From: Polytrichum commune
Taxonomy: Eukaryota > Streptophyta > Polytrichopsida > Polytrichales > Polytrichaceae
Direction: 5' to 3'
NCBI GenBank assembly: GCA_950295325.1
Contig: OX485808.1
Location: 18,126,527-18,186,526, forward strand
DNA: 60,000 nt
The stretch's first letter is position 1. Each line of letters begins with the position of its first letter. Below the pieces are notes generated by a model. It did no database searches and was not told the origin of the DNA. It worked only from the letters and a program-made list of their open reading frames with translations. Positions 11,615 through 25,028 of this stretch are shown here, in pieces. The translations under genes were made by a program, and so were the position numbers.

Positions 11615-12830
11615 AATGTGGATTCAACGATCATGCTTAAGACGCTTACCCTTCTTGCAACCTTTCGAAGGTTTGTGATTACAACATCGATGTGCACCCA
11701 TGAGATCAGTGTCCCTGCTCTTCTTCTTGTTTTATGAATTCCAACGACCTTGTAACACGTTTTGGGTAGTGGAACAAACTCGTTTCAATTTCCCCATATA
11801 CATAAATTGTGGCTCAGTGAGTACTTGCTAAGCTGATAAGGGCAAAGTGCAAACGAGATAGGAGTTAGTAATTGCTACCACCCAAAGTACTAAGCCACCC
11901 AATGTGGATTCAAACGATCATGCTTAGGACGCCTACCCTTCTTGCAACCTTTCGAAGGTTTGTGATTACATCATCGATGTGCACCCAAGAGATCAATTCC
12001 CTTGCTCTTCTTCTTGTTTTACGAATCCCAACGACCTTGTAACATGTTTTGGGTAATGGAACAAACTCGTTTCAATTTCCCCCTATACATAAATTGTGGC
12101 TCAGTGAGTACTTGCTAAGCTGACAAGGGCAAAGTGTAAACGAGATAGGAGGAGTTAGTAATTGCTGCCACCCAATGTACTAAGCCACCCAACGTGGATT
12201 CAAACGATCATGCTTAGGACACTTACCCTTCTTGCAACCTTTCAAAGGTTTGTGATTACATCATCGATGTGCACCCATGAGATTAGTTCCCCCGCTCTTC
12301 TTCTTGTTTTACAAATTCCAATGACCTTGTAAAATGTTTTGGGTAATGGAACAAACCTGTTTCAATTTCCCCCATATACATAAATTGTGGCTTAGTGAGT
12401 ACTTGCTAAGCTGACAAGGGCAAAGTGCAAGCTGAGATAGGGCGAGTTAGTAATTATTGCCACCCAATGTACTAAGCCACCCAACGTGGATTCAAACGAT
12501 CATGCTTAGGACGCTTACCCTTCTTGCAACCTTTCGAAGGTTTGTGATTACATCATCGATGTGCACCCAAGAGATCAGTTCCCTTGCTCTTCGTCTTATT
12601 TTACGAATCCCAACGACCTTGTAACATGTTTTGGGTAATGGAACAAACTCGTTTCATAAGTACTCCCCCAATACATATATATATACATGATAGATACATA
12701 TTAAAGAAATCGTGGGTCAGTGAGGAGTAGTTACGGAGCTGACGAGGGCGGGCAGAGTGCAGGCGAGGTAGTAGGGTGAGGGAGGTAGGGGGAGTTAAGT
12801 TAGTAGTAATTCATTGCTGCCTCAATGAGA
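11615..12830. repeat. Tandem array of four ~290-bp units (unrelated to the 5' array)
   Basis: Units start near 11615, 11901, 12191 and 12483 at 'atgtggattcaa(a)cgatcatgc'. All share 'cttgcaacctttcgaaggtttgtgatta', 'gatgtgcaccca' and 'ggcaaagtgcaa'. Spacings are 286, 290 and 292. The fourth unit has an AT-rich insertion near 12660-12710 (tacatatatatatacatg) and a diverged GC-richer tail to about 12830. No frame is conserved. Confidence 0.85.
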
Positions 12831-13929
12831 CAAATTGCACCCTCCTGAGGGTGTGAGATTTGCTGCAGATCAATGTGTCATGCTTTTTGACTGCAACATC
12901 CCAGTGGTAAGAAAACATGCCCGGTGTGTACTTGGCCCGCCCCGGACGGACGTGTCCCATGAATGAAGGACGAGCCTCAAAAGTGTACATGGCAAATCCA
13001 GTCCGATTCGCCCTTGGAGTTCTCTATAATGCTTCCCACCCCCCCTCCCCCCCAAGTACTACTAAACGACATGATGATGAGGCTGCATCGCAAATATTAA
13101 GTTCACGACGAGAGCAGCACATGAGTGCTCTTCTCCAACACACATATTAACATAAAAAGAAACAGAACATTGAATTGGTCTGGTTATATGAGTACATCAG
13201 CATGTTGGCTGCACGATGCACAGAATCACGCTGAAGAATGCCATTTGCCTTTCTGCTTTGTTTTTATAATGGAGATCCAATTTGAAGAGTGACATGTTCC
13301 TCTTCGAAATTGGAGAACTGGGTCGTAAGGGGAGAGTGATAAGGGTGAATAGAGTTATGTGTAAAGTGAAGTAGATGAAAGCATGGGTTTAATCCTTACC
13401 CCTAGTTGAAGAGAAGTAACACAAAGTTGCTCAAGTTTTCTTAATGCTGAAATTACCATTCACAAAGAGTGGTGTCTGGCTATGAAAAACTAGCTTTTCC
13501 AGCTTGTCATGCTAGGATGTGTGGGCCCAGCTAGCCTCACACAAGTTGATCTTAAATTTAGGACAATAGGTCCCATGCACATACCCTATTTTAGATCGTG
13601 AAATTCTCTCAAAGTTTGAGAGGAGGTCCCAAAAGTTTCACCCAACTTTCAAAATAGGCTCCGGTACACAACGAACTAACGAGCTCTTGATAGATATTTT
13701 TTCTCAAAGAAGGATCAAACCCACGGTTTAGTCTCTCTTTTGAGGAACGTTACGGATAACTCCAATGTGTTGGTGATAGTATAGGTTGTGTACATGACAT
13801 TTAAAGTAGGGTCAGAAATATCCTACCGAAGTTCAAACAACATTGCCTCGTTGATTTTTCTTCTTCTTTTCCCCAAATTTAAATTTCAGGTTTTTAGTTC
13901 TAAAGGGGAAAAAAATTACATGTTAACAT

Positions 13930-14034
13930 GTTGAAGGGGATGGAAACTCATTGTGCTCTGGTATGCTAGTAGACACACTAGAGGCACCCAACCGCAAACT
14001 AAAGTACAAGTATATAAATTAAAGCACATCATGA
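13930..14034 (-). repeat. Dispersed repeat, inverted copy of 8862-8975
   Basis: The reverse complement aligns with 8862-8975 over about 105 bp (ggcacccaaccgcaaactaaagtacaag). The pair could be termini or fragments of one larger transposon type. Confidence 0.7.
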
Positions 14035-16699
14035 TATAAAATTGATAAATCATTTTATAGTACTACGTAACTCCAAATAATAACACACTAATTGGGATAA
14101 TCAGTGTTGAGCTAAGATGTAAAATGTAGCATAAAAATCAATAATATCGTGTGCCAAAATTTCATTTCAACTCATGCCCATAAATAAATTAGGGCAGAAC
14201 AAGGAATACGTAGCAAGCACCATACCTCAATCGTAGCCACCGAACCTATGAAGTACGTCACTAAACCTCTTGTGACAATCCAAACCTTATTTCTACCAAT
14301 CCGAACCTCCCCCAATCGACCTCCCTCCGAAATGCAGTCGAACCATTTCGACTCGAAACAGTAGCTGCCGACCCAAAACATTTCGACTCAAAATGAAGGC
14401 TGTCAGATGATGGTGCTGGCATGAAAGTACGGTGTTTCTAGTAGTGCTAGTAGTGATAAGAAGAAGGCGTTTCCGAAGGAACAGTTGGATATGAATCTGT
14501 CTCTAGTGGATCTTGTAACTCATTTGCAATCAGAAGCATGGGAGTGACATAATTACTGCACCACAACCAGGGTCACTTTTATAAAAATGCATCATCATTT
14601 ATGAACTCGTTCATTGAACATCAGTGTGCATCTGTGTATATACATGTATGTAAGTGTATAAAAGTGTGTGGGTATATATATATATATTGGAATTCCCCTC
14701 TATTTAGTGGGTCTAGTACTGCTGTACTGAGAGCTTAGTACAAATGGCCCTGCTGACGAAGGCCAGTTATTTTGGCTGCAAAAGCCTCTCACCGTCATCA
14801 GAAGATACTAGACATTGAGAAGGCTGGAGCGAATTCTGTGTCTGCAGTGAAAATCCGTAGGAAGTATGATTTCCTCAGCCCTGGAGGGAAGGAGGAAATT
14901 GAGTGGCTTTTTAAACTGAAATGGGCTCAGAATATGATTTTGGAATGATGGACTGATGATCCGTGGCAATAACAGGACAAAAACATAAGATTAAAAATAC
15001 ACTTTTGAGCCCAGGCTTGCTGGCAGGCCCATGAGCACGATGGAGATGAAATCATCAAAATGCATGTTATGTAAGGTGATGGATCACACCACTTTGCCCA
15101 AGCTTTTCAGCTTCTTGCTTCTACTTCTTTCCAGAAGGAACTTAAAAAGACAAAATGACTTGGTTAATGGAAAGACAAATGAATCAATAATTTTCATTTG
15201 CCAGAAATCATACGAGGCCATCGGGATCCAAATGAAAGGGTGGCCACTCTTTAAGCACATACATTGGAAGCATACAACTCTGAGAAGACTCGTGCAAGAA
15301 ACCTAAGCATGATCAATAGAGCTTACATTAAGGGCGATCCACTTCATGAAGAAGTTTGTTGGCTCCCCAAAGATATTACTGACAACTTTTAACTTTTGTT
15401 ATTTTAGATGAATTGCAAGAAAAAAGAAAGCAAATGGTGTCCAAAATTGCTCATTTAGTGTCATATATAAAATCTAGCCTACTATTTCCACTAGACTTGT
15501 TATTATTTCATGACATCAACTTTTTCTAATTCCAATTCTCATCCATAACCTTAGTAAGCAGCTAGATGATGGTCTCTTTTTAAAGAAAGAGGTTGCAATT
15601 TTAAAACTTTGATAAATTATAATTATTTGTTGAAAACTCTACAGTACACAACATGGGTGCTCACCATAAATGGGGTATTCCAAAATTAAAGGAGAATTAT
15701 GTTTGCCTAATACATGGTCCCATGGAACGCAGCCAAGGTTGAGTAATGTTATGTCAGCTTTAGAATGCCAAAATGCTTATAAATTTGATGCCATAGTCCA
15801 CTAGGCGCTCAAAACTAGCCTTCATGAGCTCACAATGTCACTCTCACCGATCGTGCTATGGGATGTGTGAATATTGGACAATGTCAAACACTGAAGATTT
15901 GAAGCCTGAGCCCAATCATGACCAAGGTGCACCCCCCACAAAGAAAATAAATCAAGGCTCATTTTAGAATGATGCTTGGGGACTCATTGTAAGGACTATA
16001 ATCTACTCTCACTCTACTATCTTCTTGTGTGGTACAAATTATACAACCCCACCACAAACTATATCTATCTATCTATATTTGTTTATCCATACTTAGAATT
16101 GTTTCAGAGTTAAAGAGGCAAGTTGTCTCTCCACTTTCAAGATGCACACATTCTACAAGTATTGTAGGACTTGGAAATTTTAATTTATGTGTCATGTGGA
16201 CAACTAGGATTTAAGTGAATTTGGAAAAAATATATGTTCCATAAATATCAATGAAAATGATCTAGTTTTAATTACACTAGTGATACACATGTATTGGAAA
16301 CAAGAGATTTGGAGAAAAGAAACTAGAAGCATTAGATGATTGGAAACCCAATTCTACACATACTTTGAGAAACAATGCGGTCAAACCAACATTGTGCATG
16401 TGTATTGTCCATCAACAAAAACTATTAGAATAATCATAATCTATAAGCTAGCCCCTCTACAATAAATACAAAAGATGAATCAAATTGATAACACGAGTTA
16501 GATGAACACTAGGAGTCAAAAAAAAATTCTATGAGACTAACATCAACCTTGATCCCATAGCATGTTCCACCTTCTAATACAAATTGGCAAGGAAGTGAAA
16601 GGCATTACTACAATGAGGACTATTTTTATTGACAGGACTCATGATCTCACCTATAATGATCTAGGTGCTTATAATATGATATATAAATATTTAATAAAA
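14035..16699. other. Intergenic, nothing firmly recognised
   Basis: Holds a TATA/GTGTGTAT-rich stretch at about 14630-14690 and one family-F-like end (gagtaatgttatg) at 15742-15754. A 91-codon plus frame at 15031 shows no recognisable domain. Confidence 0.4.
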
Positions 16700-16856
16700 T
16701 ACATAACATTATTTAGCATTCAGTTGTCATTCTTTGGGTCTTCAAAATACAACAATCAAATTTCTAAAGTTGCACATGATAATTCATATTCAAAATGAGT
16801 TCCCAACATCCCATTGTTATATTTTGAGGGCCCACATCGGTGAATAATGTTATGTA
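16700..16856. mobile_element. Inverted-repeat element (family F), 157 bp
   Basis: TACATAACATTATTTA at the left end is inverted at the right end (TGAATAATGTTATGTA). The stretch before the right end (gggcccacatcgg) resembles that of 43755-43947 (ggccccaccca) and a related end at 17390-17445. Confidence 0.65.
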
Positions 16857-17881
16857 GGCAAACAATGATAGCAAAGGTCAATGAAGAATACTGTGAGCTA
16901 GAGATAAGGGCTAGAAGCATCTAGACAGGGACCATTTAGACCATGTGCAAATGTCTTTGGGCCTTCTTTGGAAACATATGACCGTTGAAACTAAATTAAA
17001 CGATGCATTGAGCAATCAAGGTTGTCATTATTCAGTTCCATGGTTGTGTTCCATTCTATATTTAGCATTTGATATGGGCCTCCACTATCTTACCTTCATG
17101 GGAAGAAACTCAAAAAAAATAAGAAGTATCGATGCCGGTACGAATAATGAATAGTGCCGATATGAGTAGTATGAATATTGTGAATAGTGTCAGTATTTGC
17201 GATGATAGTGCTGCCATGATTATTACTTTCATATAAATGATATTGAGATGAACATGATTGTTTCATGTTAATAGTGCTAGGATGAACAATGATTCCTATA
17301 AATAGTTCCAAGAGTATAACTCACCCAATTTTCCAAGTGTTAGCCTAAATGTATGAATAATAGTAAAATCTTACTTTGTTTGGGGGCCCACAAAATATAA
17401 TTGACATATTCAAGGGTCAACCCACATGGCTAAATAATGTTATGGTGACTCCCCTTTTTCTTTGAAAAATGATCTTTAATACTCACACAATGTATATAAT
17501 GAAGTCAAGACAAGCCTTAGGAAATGCATAAGATAAGAACAAGGGAGGAAGGATAACTTGGAAGGAGAGGAGGAAGAAACTCATATTTAAGTAAATCTTC
17601 GTATATTTTCAAAATATGGACTTTTATGTTGCTTCAATTCCATGGGCTGATCCATGAATACACTTGTGATGTACATAAACTTCATGGGCAACATGTGAAT
17701 CCTTAGTGATTACTTGAATGTTTTGTTATTTAATATGATGGAAAAATAAAACATCTATTTCATCATGCTAATTCTATATGATTGATGTTAATAATGAAAA
17801 TTTAATCAAAACAATTGCTACAATCAATTTTGCATATTTTTATTTTGGGCATGGATTCTTCATACCACGTACAGTCTAATG

Positions 17882-18422
17882 TGAGTGTAAGAAGGGGTAT
17901 TATTTGAGGCATTAGTATACATAAAGGAGAAGTATTGTTTTTCTTTAGTGTGTACATTTACAAAGGCTATGATTCTTTTGAAGTAAAGGTAGATGTACAA
18001 AAGGGGGCCCTAAGATTTAGAGTAAAAAATGACAAGAGATGAGCTAGTTTCCTCCAATTTACATTTTCACTAATTGTGACTTCTGATTGCTTTAACTTAA
18101 AGATGTGTGTTTTTGGGTCATTTTAATATGAGATTATACCATATGGATGAAATCATGTTCAACGACTTTCTCATTGGAGAGTGAGAGTGGATTATGTGTG
18201 TAATTATAAAGGCCTCTCTATTTCATGATTTATATTTTGTGTATGTAATGGAGGAAATTATCACATTAAATTGAAAATCTTGGTACAAGTACATGAGTCC
18301 ATTTTAAGTTTATCATTAGTACATATAACATTTTTTTCTCTATAAACTTCTTGTTTATAAGGGTTTTTATTTCATAGTCAACCACGCACATCATTTAAAT
18401 TTCCACTAAAAGAACCCACCCC
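17882..18422 (+). repeat. ~545-bp direct repeat, left copy (LTR-like spacing)
   Basis: Begins TGAGTGTAAGAAGGGGTATT and aligns along its length with 23236-23783, at roughly three-quarters identity by eye. It includes a TATA-like 'ctataaacttcttgtttata' near the end. The two copies lie in the same direction about 5.35 kb apart, like the LTRs of a retrotransposon. No primer-binding site follows it that I can see. Confidence 0.55.
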
Positions 18423-21400
18423 TAAGATTTTGTTGGAGGATCTTACCATACAATCCTATCATAGGATCTTATGATAGCATTCAACACGCTATAATTTTGG
18501 ACTTGGACATAGTCCAACTTCACTTAAACATTATTTTTAAGGTGGATTTTAGGCAAGTGATTGTTATAGGTCCTATGCTAAATTCCTCTTTCCGATGATG
18601 TGGCACCTCTATTAGAATTTTTAATCTTTGAAAATTTATAGATCATTGTTACACATGGTCGGAGGATCCAATTGGAGGTGAAGGTGAATGTGTAAAGGTG
18701 TAATGAAGGAATGTGTAGCATGTAAAGCAAGATGAAATGATCATTTGACATGTGGATGTGGATGTGGTAGAGGCACACTAGCATTCAATCTCGGCCTTTG
18801 GGGTAGCAATTAGCGGTCCGTCACCAAGTTTACACTAGCATGCAAAACAATGATAATATGCACCATTTTGCAAGCCATCGTTTTCAAGAAGAAACAGATG
18901 TATGTGGCACACACATTAGTGAAGTGTGTTTCATTAGTGGAAGGAATGGGCCATGAAATCAATTGGACAATCATGTTGTTTAGGAATTTAATGAAGGAGC
19001 TAGAGAGGGTATGCACACCAAGGAGACCAAAGAGGAAACTGAAGGGGAGAAGGAGTGACACATGGAAGTTGCTCAAGAGGCAATGAGGGGAAGCAAGTAG
19101 TAAAATGCGGGCGAAGGGATGAGTCGAGAAACCAAGAAGAAGAGGGCAATGTCTTTGCCGCCAAGACCTTGCAACAATTCCCTTGGGAAAAAGGAGGAGA
19201 CAACCTTGGTAAAGGAAGACTCCTCCCTCTACAACCACAAGGGATCATTCTTCAAATCCCTAGGTAGCAAAACAGTATGCCTTCCATCTGGACCCACCCA
19301 GTGAATTGTTGTCTGAAGTAGTGCTTAGGCAATTGGATACAGTGTTAGGAACACTAATAAGTTTTGAAGATCTCAGGTTGATGTTCTACATTGAGTATTT
19401 AACATAACAATAGGGGTCATCGTGAAAAGAAATCCAATCTAGACAACACTTTGCTACTACTTTTAGGCTTCTGATCAAACAAATTATGGTTTTAGTATAC
19501 CGGAGCATTTTTTTGATCCACTTTACCATGTTGCACCCAATCCTCTCGGGGACAACGGAGCTGGACCTTTGGGAGCCAAACCCCACGGGACCACTAGCAC
19601 CAACTTCCATTCTAGCAGCTAACTCACCTCCTCGTAATCGAGACCAAAGTAGAAGCCGAAGCCGGAGCCAACCACGGATCCCAAACCAATTGCATGTTAA
19701 GAGTCGAAAGTAAACTTGTTAGACGAACCGGTCAAAGACAACCTTTACACGAAGACCTCCAAGAGAGTTATGAAACTCCCGATCGTGTTTGCCCAACACA
19801 TGTGGCTTGGGCGCCCAAGTGTTTCCTTCAACCACCCATTGAGCTTCTTCTTTGATTCCCCTAGACATCAACGAGCACAATAGCCAATAGTCAATCAAGG
19901 GAGCCAATAGCCAAGTTGATAATGCAGAGGAAGGGGTACATGGACAAGGAGAGGATCACCGGTAGGGGCTTAGGGAAATTCCAAGGACACAATTTAGTTC
20001 TAGAATGGGGCCAATGTTAATGGTAGATAGAGGTGACCTTTTCGAAATTAACTAGGAAAGTAGAGGTCAATAAACAAGGATAAGGGCTAGTAGTAAAAAG
20101 GGGATTAGATACAGGGAGAAATTATTAGTGAAGAAGAATCACTAGTGAAGGTGAGGTTAGGACTAGAAGCAAGAAGTTGAGATAAGAGTAGGAAAAAAGT
20201 ATTAAAGTGTTGTTGAGGTTGCCTTTCGGTCATGTAGGTTTCCTCATCCTTAGACAGTGTAACCTGCTCCTGACCGGTTGACACAAATCCTATAACTTGG
20301 AGGAGTAGGCTAGTTTTTTTAATTTTGATTTTGTTTTGAATTCTTACAAGACTGTAAATGTTGTATGTTTGCTTGATCTTTTACACTATGATATGTTCAG
20401 AAATGTCGTAGGAATTCCATAACCTACATTGTTTATGAGTAATGCTATGTTAGTGGAATCCCAAGTTTCTAAAGGGTGAGGAAAGGTACGCTCATCGAGG
20501 TATACTTTGAATTGCTTGTTTGAACAACACACCTCTATGTAGACACCATGGGATTTTATTTCTAGCATTTTGATATTCTGAATTAAAAAGAATCCCTTTG
20601 GTCTGCTTAGAACATCCTCATGGATTAGGTACTCAAGTATTTCAAGGTTATGTTCCCCTAAGACCTTAATGTCAAGGTTAAGTGTCTTTGAAGTAATAAG
20701 GAATCTTGCATGTTCCATAACATCCTTAACATGTATTACTACTTGCGAGTATATTTATCCTCTTCATGACCTACAAAACCCAAGTTTAGAAATTCTTCCT
20801 CTTGATTGCCAAAATCCCTTGTTTTGATAATTTAGGACATTCTCCTCCATGCTTTGATCATGATTCAAATATTCATCTTTATTGAATCAAATCTAATTCT
20901 ACCTATTTGATACGATGTGCCCTATTGAAGTGAAATTCTAAATTGTATTCAAGTATGAAAGGAGAAGAGATTTGGTCCACTTGACGGCTCGGAATGATCT
21001 CCCTTTCCTTGGAATTTCTTTTTGTATGATGGCCTTCCTCCACATCGATTAGATCTCTTGTGGCATCCCTTGGGTACACTTGATGGAATTACAATCTAAC
21101 CCTACTTGAGTGTTTGGTGAGTCATCTTGAGTATTTAGCCATCTTGAGTTTTGAGTGTTCGTCCATTCCATATCCAAGTATCTCAAGTACTTTTGTTTTA
21201 TATGTTTTGCAATTTCTAAGTAATTTTCAAGCATTAAGTGGAAGTCTTGGAGCCTTCAAAATTCTAAGTAATTCCTATGTTCCAAGTGGAACTCTTTGAA
21301 CCTTCAGAATTCTAATCAATTTCTATGCTTCAAGTGAGAACCTTTCGGTCTTCAAAATCCTAAGTAATTTCTACGTTCCAAATGGAGGTCTTCAGGTCCT

Positions 21401-23235
21401 CAAAATTCCAAGTAACTTCTACTCTCCAACCGGAGGCCTTCAGGTCTTCAAAATCTTAAGTAATTTCTAAGCATCAAGGTAACATTTTCGAGATAACAAG
21501 GTAACATTCCAAGTTAATAAGGTAACAAGGTAACAAGGTAACATTCCAAGGTAGCAAGGAGACACTTCATGTAGGATTTGCAAGGCCAAATGAAGTGCCT
21601 TAGGGTCCTTTACTTCCCCTCTATATATAGTATGTTACATCTAGGAATATTCTAATTATAGTATATAATTGAATTGATTAAATATAGTAATTTTATGTCT
21701 TTGTATCCTATATTTAATATCAATTCATCTACCTTTTAAGGATTAAGCTTTAACCACTTCCTAATATCTATTTTCCACGAACATGTAACGATTAATGTAG
21801 TCATTCAAAACTACTTCAAAAGTCTACTTCTTTAAGTTTGGGGATCTTGAGTGATTTCTAAGACCAAGGTCTTTGTTATTTCCTAGGCTGTGGTCTTTGT
21901 GTGCTCTCAAGACCCAGGGGTCTTCGTATGTCCTTAAGTTGGGGGGGTCTTCGTGCAAGTTCCCACAACCCTCCTTGTGTTTCCGAGGTTTTCGATGCAT
22001 TAGTTCCCTAGCTCTTCCTCTTAGTTTGGGAGCTTCATGTCTCTCGTTTGTAGCTTGGTTCAACTAGTTATCTCCTTTGTTCCTCCTTCCCCTTCCTTTG
22101 GTGATGTCCTTGATGTTGCTCCTCGATCATCCTATGATTACCCTAATTTCTCTTGACTATGGCCTTGATTCTCTTGTAACCCTGCTAGGTGTCTCAACAA
22201 ATGTAGAGTAAATAGTGTCAAGGGTGACTAACTGTTGTGAAGGTTTTTGGAAGTGGTTAACATTTTGAATAAATGAGTGAAGAATGTCGTTGGAATTTTG
22301 TACTACGTATGTATGCATGTAAGTTCAGGATGGTGAGGATGGTGAGGTAGTTGGTCTTGTTCTAATGAAGTATATGTAGCTAGCAATATTAGAAACCTTA
22401 AGGGTTGGATCCAAGGATAATATTGGATTACCAGTATCTTAGTGTGAGAAATTGGCTAAATTGGCTAAACTGCCTAAATGACAGGTAGGTAATGCGAGAA
22501 ATTGGTATTCCGGTAGTAAGGAAGGTAGTAGAGGTAGGGGCATTATGATTAAGAATCAAGGATGTTCGAAAGGTAGAATCGAACACATTAATAGGAGAAA
22601 TACCGGTAATCATAACTAGAGTAGCTATTTAAGATAGTACCAAGAGTTATGAGCAACCATTATGGTAGTATACTTACCGGACGAGGGCCGGCTACCGAGG
22701 TGAGAGATGATGTCCGCTACCATGGAGGTGCATACCAAAGGAGGAGTGCATGGTAGTCTCAATATAAAAGGAAGTATATGAAGTTCCAAGAGTCGAATTA
22801 TGCCAGTTGTGAGCATTTATAGGGCACTAAGATGGTAGTTTCCTAAGGTATCGATATTTGGTAGTTATAGTTGTGTTGGATACCCTAGTAGCGTCTCTAG
22901 TGAAATGGGTAAGCCTAATAGTTGTGCCACTTGACTAGTAAAGGAAAGGAAAAAAGAGAGGTAAGGAGTTGGTAAGGATACTTGGTTTTACCAAGGGTAG
23001 AAAGAAATATTCATTAATATTATGTATATTATGTATGCCAATGCCTCAAATAATACCCCTCACATTCGTACTTACATGGGGTGAAGTCTTGAAGAATACA
23101 CCCATGAGGTTTAGAAACAACTACCCTAAAGAGGACAGTTGTCAACCGAGCACCCAAAACCATTATGTCATGTAATACGTTCTCTAAAATCCCAGGAGAG
23201 GACTCTTCTTACTATGTACGAACCAACGTGTGTCT
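18423..23235. other. Interval between the two LTR-like repeats, no recognisable gene
   Basis: None of the short open frames shows gag, protease, integrase or reverse transcriptase motifs. It holds a 48-bp tandem repeat at about 21190-21480, 'aaggtaac' repeats at about 21478-21560 and a 'ggtctt(t/c)gt' repeat at about 21865-21960. If this is a retrotransposon interior, it is too decayed to read or belongs to a non-autonomous element. Confidence 0.5.
21190..21480. repeat. Tandem repeat of 48 bp, six copies
   Basis: The core 'ttcaaaattctaagtaatttctatg(c/t)tccaagtgga' recurs with 'tctaag' or variants near 21215, 21263, 21311, 21359, 21408 and 21454. The period is almost exactly 48 bp, equal to 16 codons. 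In the present sequence all frames contain stops, so no protein is called. Confidence 0.8.
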
Positions 23236-23783
23236 TGAGTGTAAGGAGTATTGTTTGAGGCATTAGCGTACATAATATACATAAGAAAGAGGCATTATTT
23301 CTCTCCAGTTTGTACATTTATAAAAGACTATCATTATTTTTGAAGTAAAGGTAGATCATATGTACAAAAGAAGGACCTAAGATTTAGAGAAAAAAATAAC
23401 AATAGAAGTGTAATTTTCATCCAATATACATGTTTTCATCCAAATGACATGTGTTTTAGGTTTGATCATAATGAGTTACATCCTATATATATATATATAT
23501 ATATATATAAAGTGTGCAATGACTTTCTCATTGAAAAGTGAAAGTGGGTTGTATATGTAATAAAGGTCTATCAACACTTAAGTTTATTTTTTGTGTATGT
23601 AGTGGAGGCATTTATCACATTAGATTGAAAAGCTTAGTATAAATACACAAGTCCATTTTCTAGCCAATTGTTTTTACGTGTACATTTGGTTTTTCTCTAT
23701 AAATTCCTTGTATATGGGGGGTTTTATTTTATAATCACCCCCACTCATGCCATTTAGGTTTCCAATAAAGAGTCCAACACCCA
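23236..23783 (+). repeat. ~545-bp direct repeat, right copy (LTR-like spacing)
   Basis: Begins TGAGTGTAAGGAGTATTGTT. It carries an expanded (AT)n tract near 23483-23510 that the left copy lacks, and a TATA-like 'ctataaattccttgtatat'. No polypurine tract is evident just upstream. Confidence 0.55.
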
Positions 23784-24109
23784 TCGTCAACATATGACAT
23801 GAGTTCTAAATAAGACGCTTACGAGTTGGAACAACCCAAACAACTTGTGACACAACTTGCAAATTTTTGAATCTCAAGGATGATGGATGTTGCATGAAAC
23901 AACTTATGGGAATATGATATATGACATATCCATGTGCTTTTCAACTTCAAAAAATCACAGGTTAGACTCCCCCCCCCCCCCAAATCTATCTATGTCATTC
24001 ATGTAAACAATGATGTTGTCAGTGAAAAGTTGTAGCCTTGCGTAACTCCAAACGGAAATCTAACACACTAACAGGTGATATTGGTGTACGTACGAAGATA
24101 TTGGGTCCT

Positions 24110-24290
24110 CAATGGTAAATGTTTCCAACTAGCCCACCTGTCCTAAGATATGAGACACACGATTAGTACAAGATGGTTAGCATATCCAAATCAAAACCGT
24201 AGCCACTTGCCTCATAACATCCAGAGCTCATACGAATATCTTATTCATAATCAAAGTGAATATTCTTGTACTAATTAAATGGTCAATGTA
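24110..24290 (-). repeat. Dispersed repeat family D, reverse copy
   Basis: The reverse complement reads 'gattatgaataagatattcgtatgagctct...caagtggctacgg...ttgatttggatatgctaaccatcttgtactaat' and aligns with 59850-59960. Confidence 0.6.
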
Positions 24291-24725
24291 TAGCCCCCCA
24301 AAAAAGTAAAATCTAAAAAACCATGTTGATAATTGAGCCTCGTTGAATGGGTTATCATATTTGGAGGTTGTAGTCCGATCCCGTATTTAAAGAGACGTCT
24401 TTTTGGCATCAGTTCTTGGAGGCGCATCAAACCGCTCACCACCCAAAGATAGGTGTCCAATGAAGAGAAGTACATATCGAGTCATTCAGGCCCGCCAAAT
24501 AGCTTACAAGGCTGCACATAGACTTTTGTTTGTGACCAATCATGTAGCTCAAGTCAAGTTTTCCCAGCTGACTTGGCGCCACTGAAGTTTCCCGGGGATC
24601 GTAATGAGCCCAACAGGTCAAGAAAGAAGAAGAAGAAGAAGAAGAAGGTGGGAGGCCAGCAGCCACCACCACCACTTAACCTAAGTTACAGCGCTTCCTC
24701 CTCTCAATCCTTGCTTGCCACACTA

Positions 24726-25028
24726 CACTAAATAGGATATTTAGTGTTTGGTTATATTTAATGTTGTTACCACCTTACCGTGTTCAACACTAATTTTCAT
24801 TTTTTTGACAATTAGTTTTAGAAGAAATGCTAGAAGATATGTTGAGATTCTCCTTTTATCATTGTTCAAAAAAAAAATTCATATCCTTACTTACACTAAA
24901 TTCAAACATGTAACTTCCAAATATTACCATAGTTGATATTTAGTGTTTGAGTTTGCATTTAATGTTACTTACTTTCATAGGGTTATTGATATTTAGTGTA
25001 TGCGTTCGTATTTAGTGTATCAAACGTA
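24726..25028. mobile_element. Family-T long-form element, reverse orientation, right end lost
   Basis: Begins after TA with CACTAAATAGGATATTTAGT and aligns in reverse with 6434-6754 (tgatatttagtgtttgagtttgca; actttcatagggttattga). It stops at 'gtatcaaac', about 20 bp short of the expected terminus, so the element is truncated. Confidence 0.75.

Noticed and set aside
18810-19304. Several overlapping frames of 60-142 codons on both strands
   Set aside because: No domain, no splice support and competing frames of similar length; probably decayed repeat interior.
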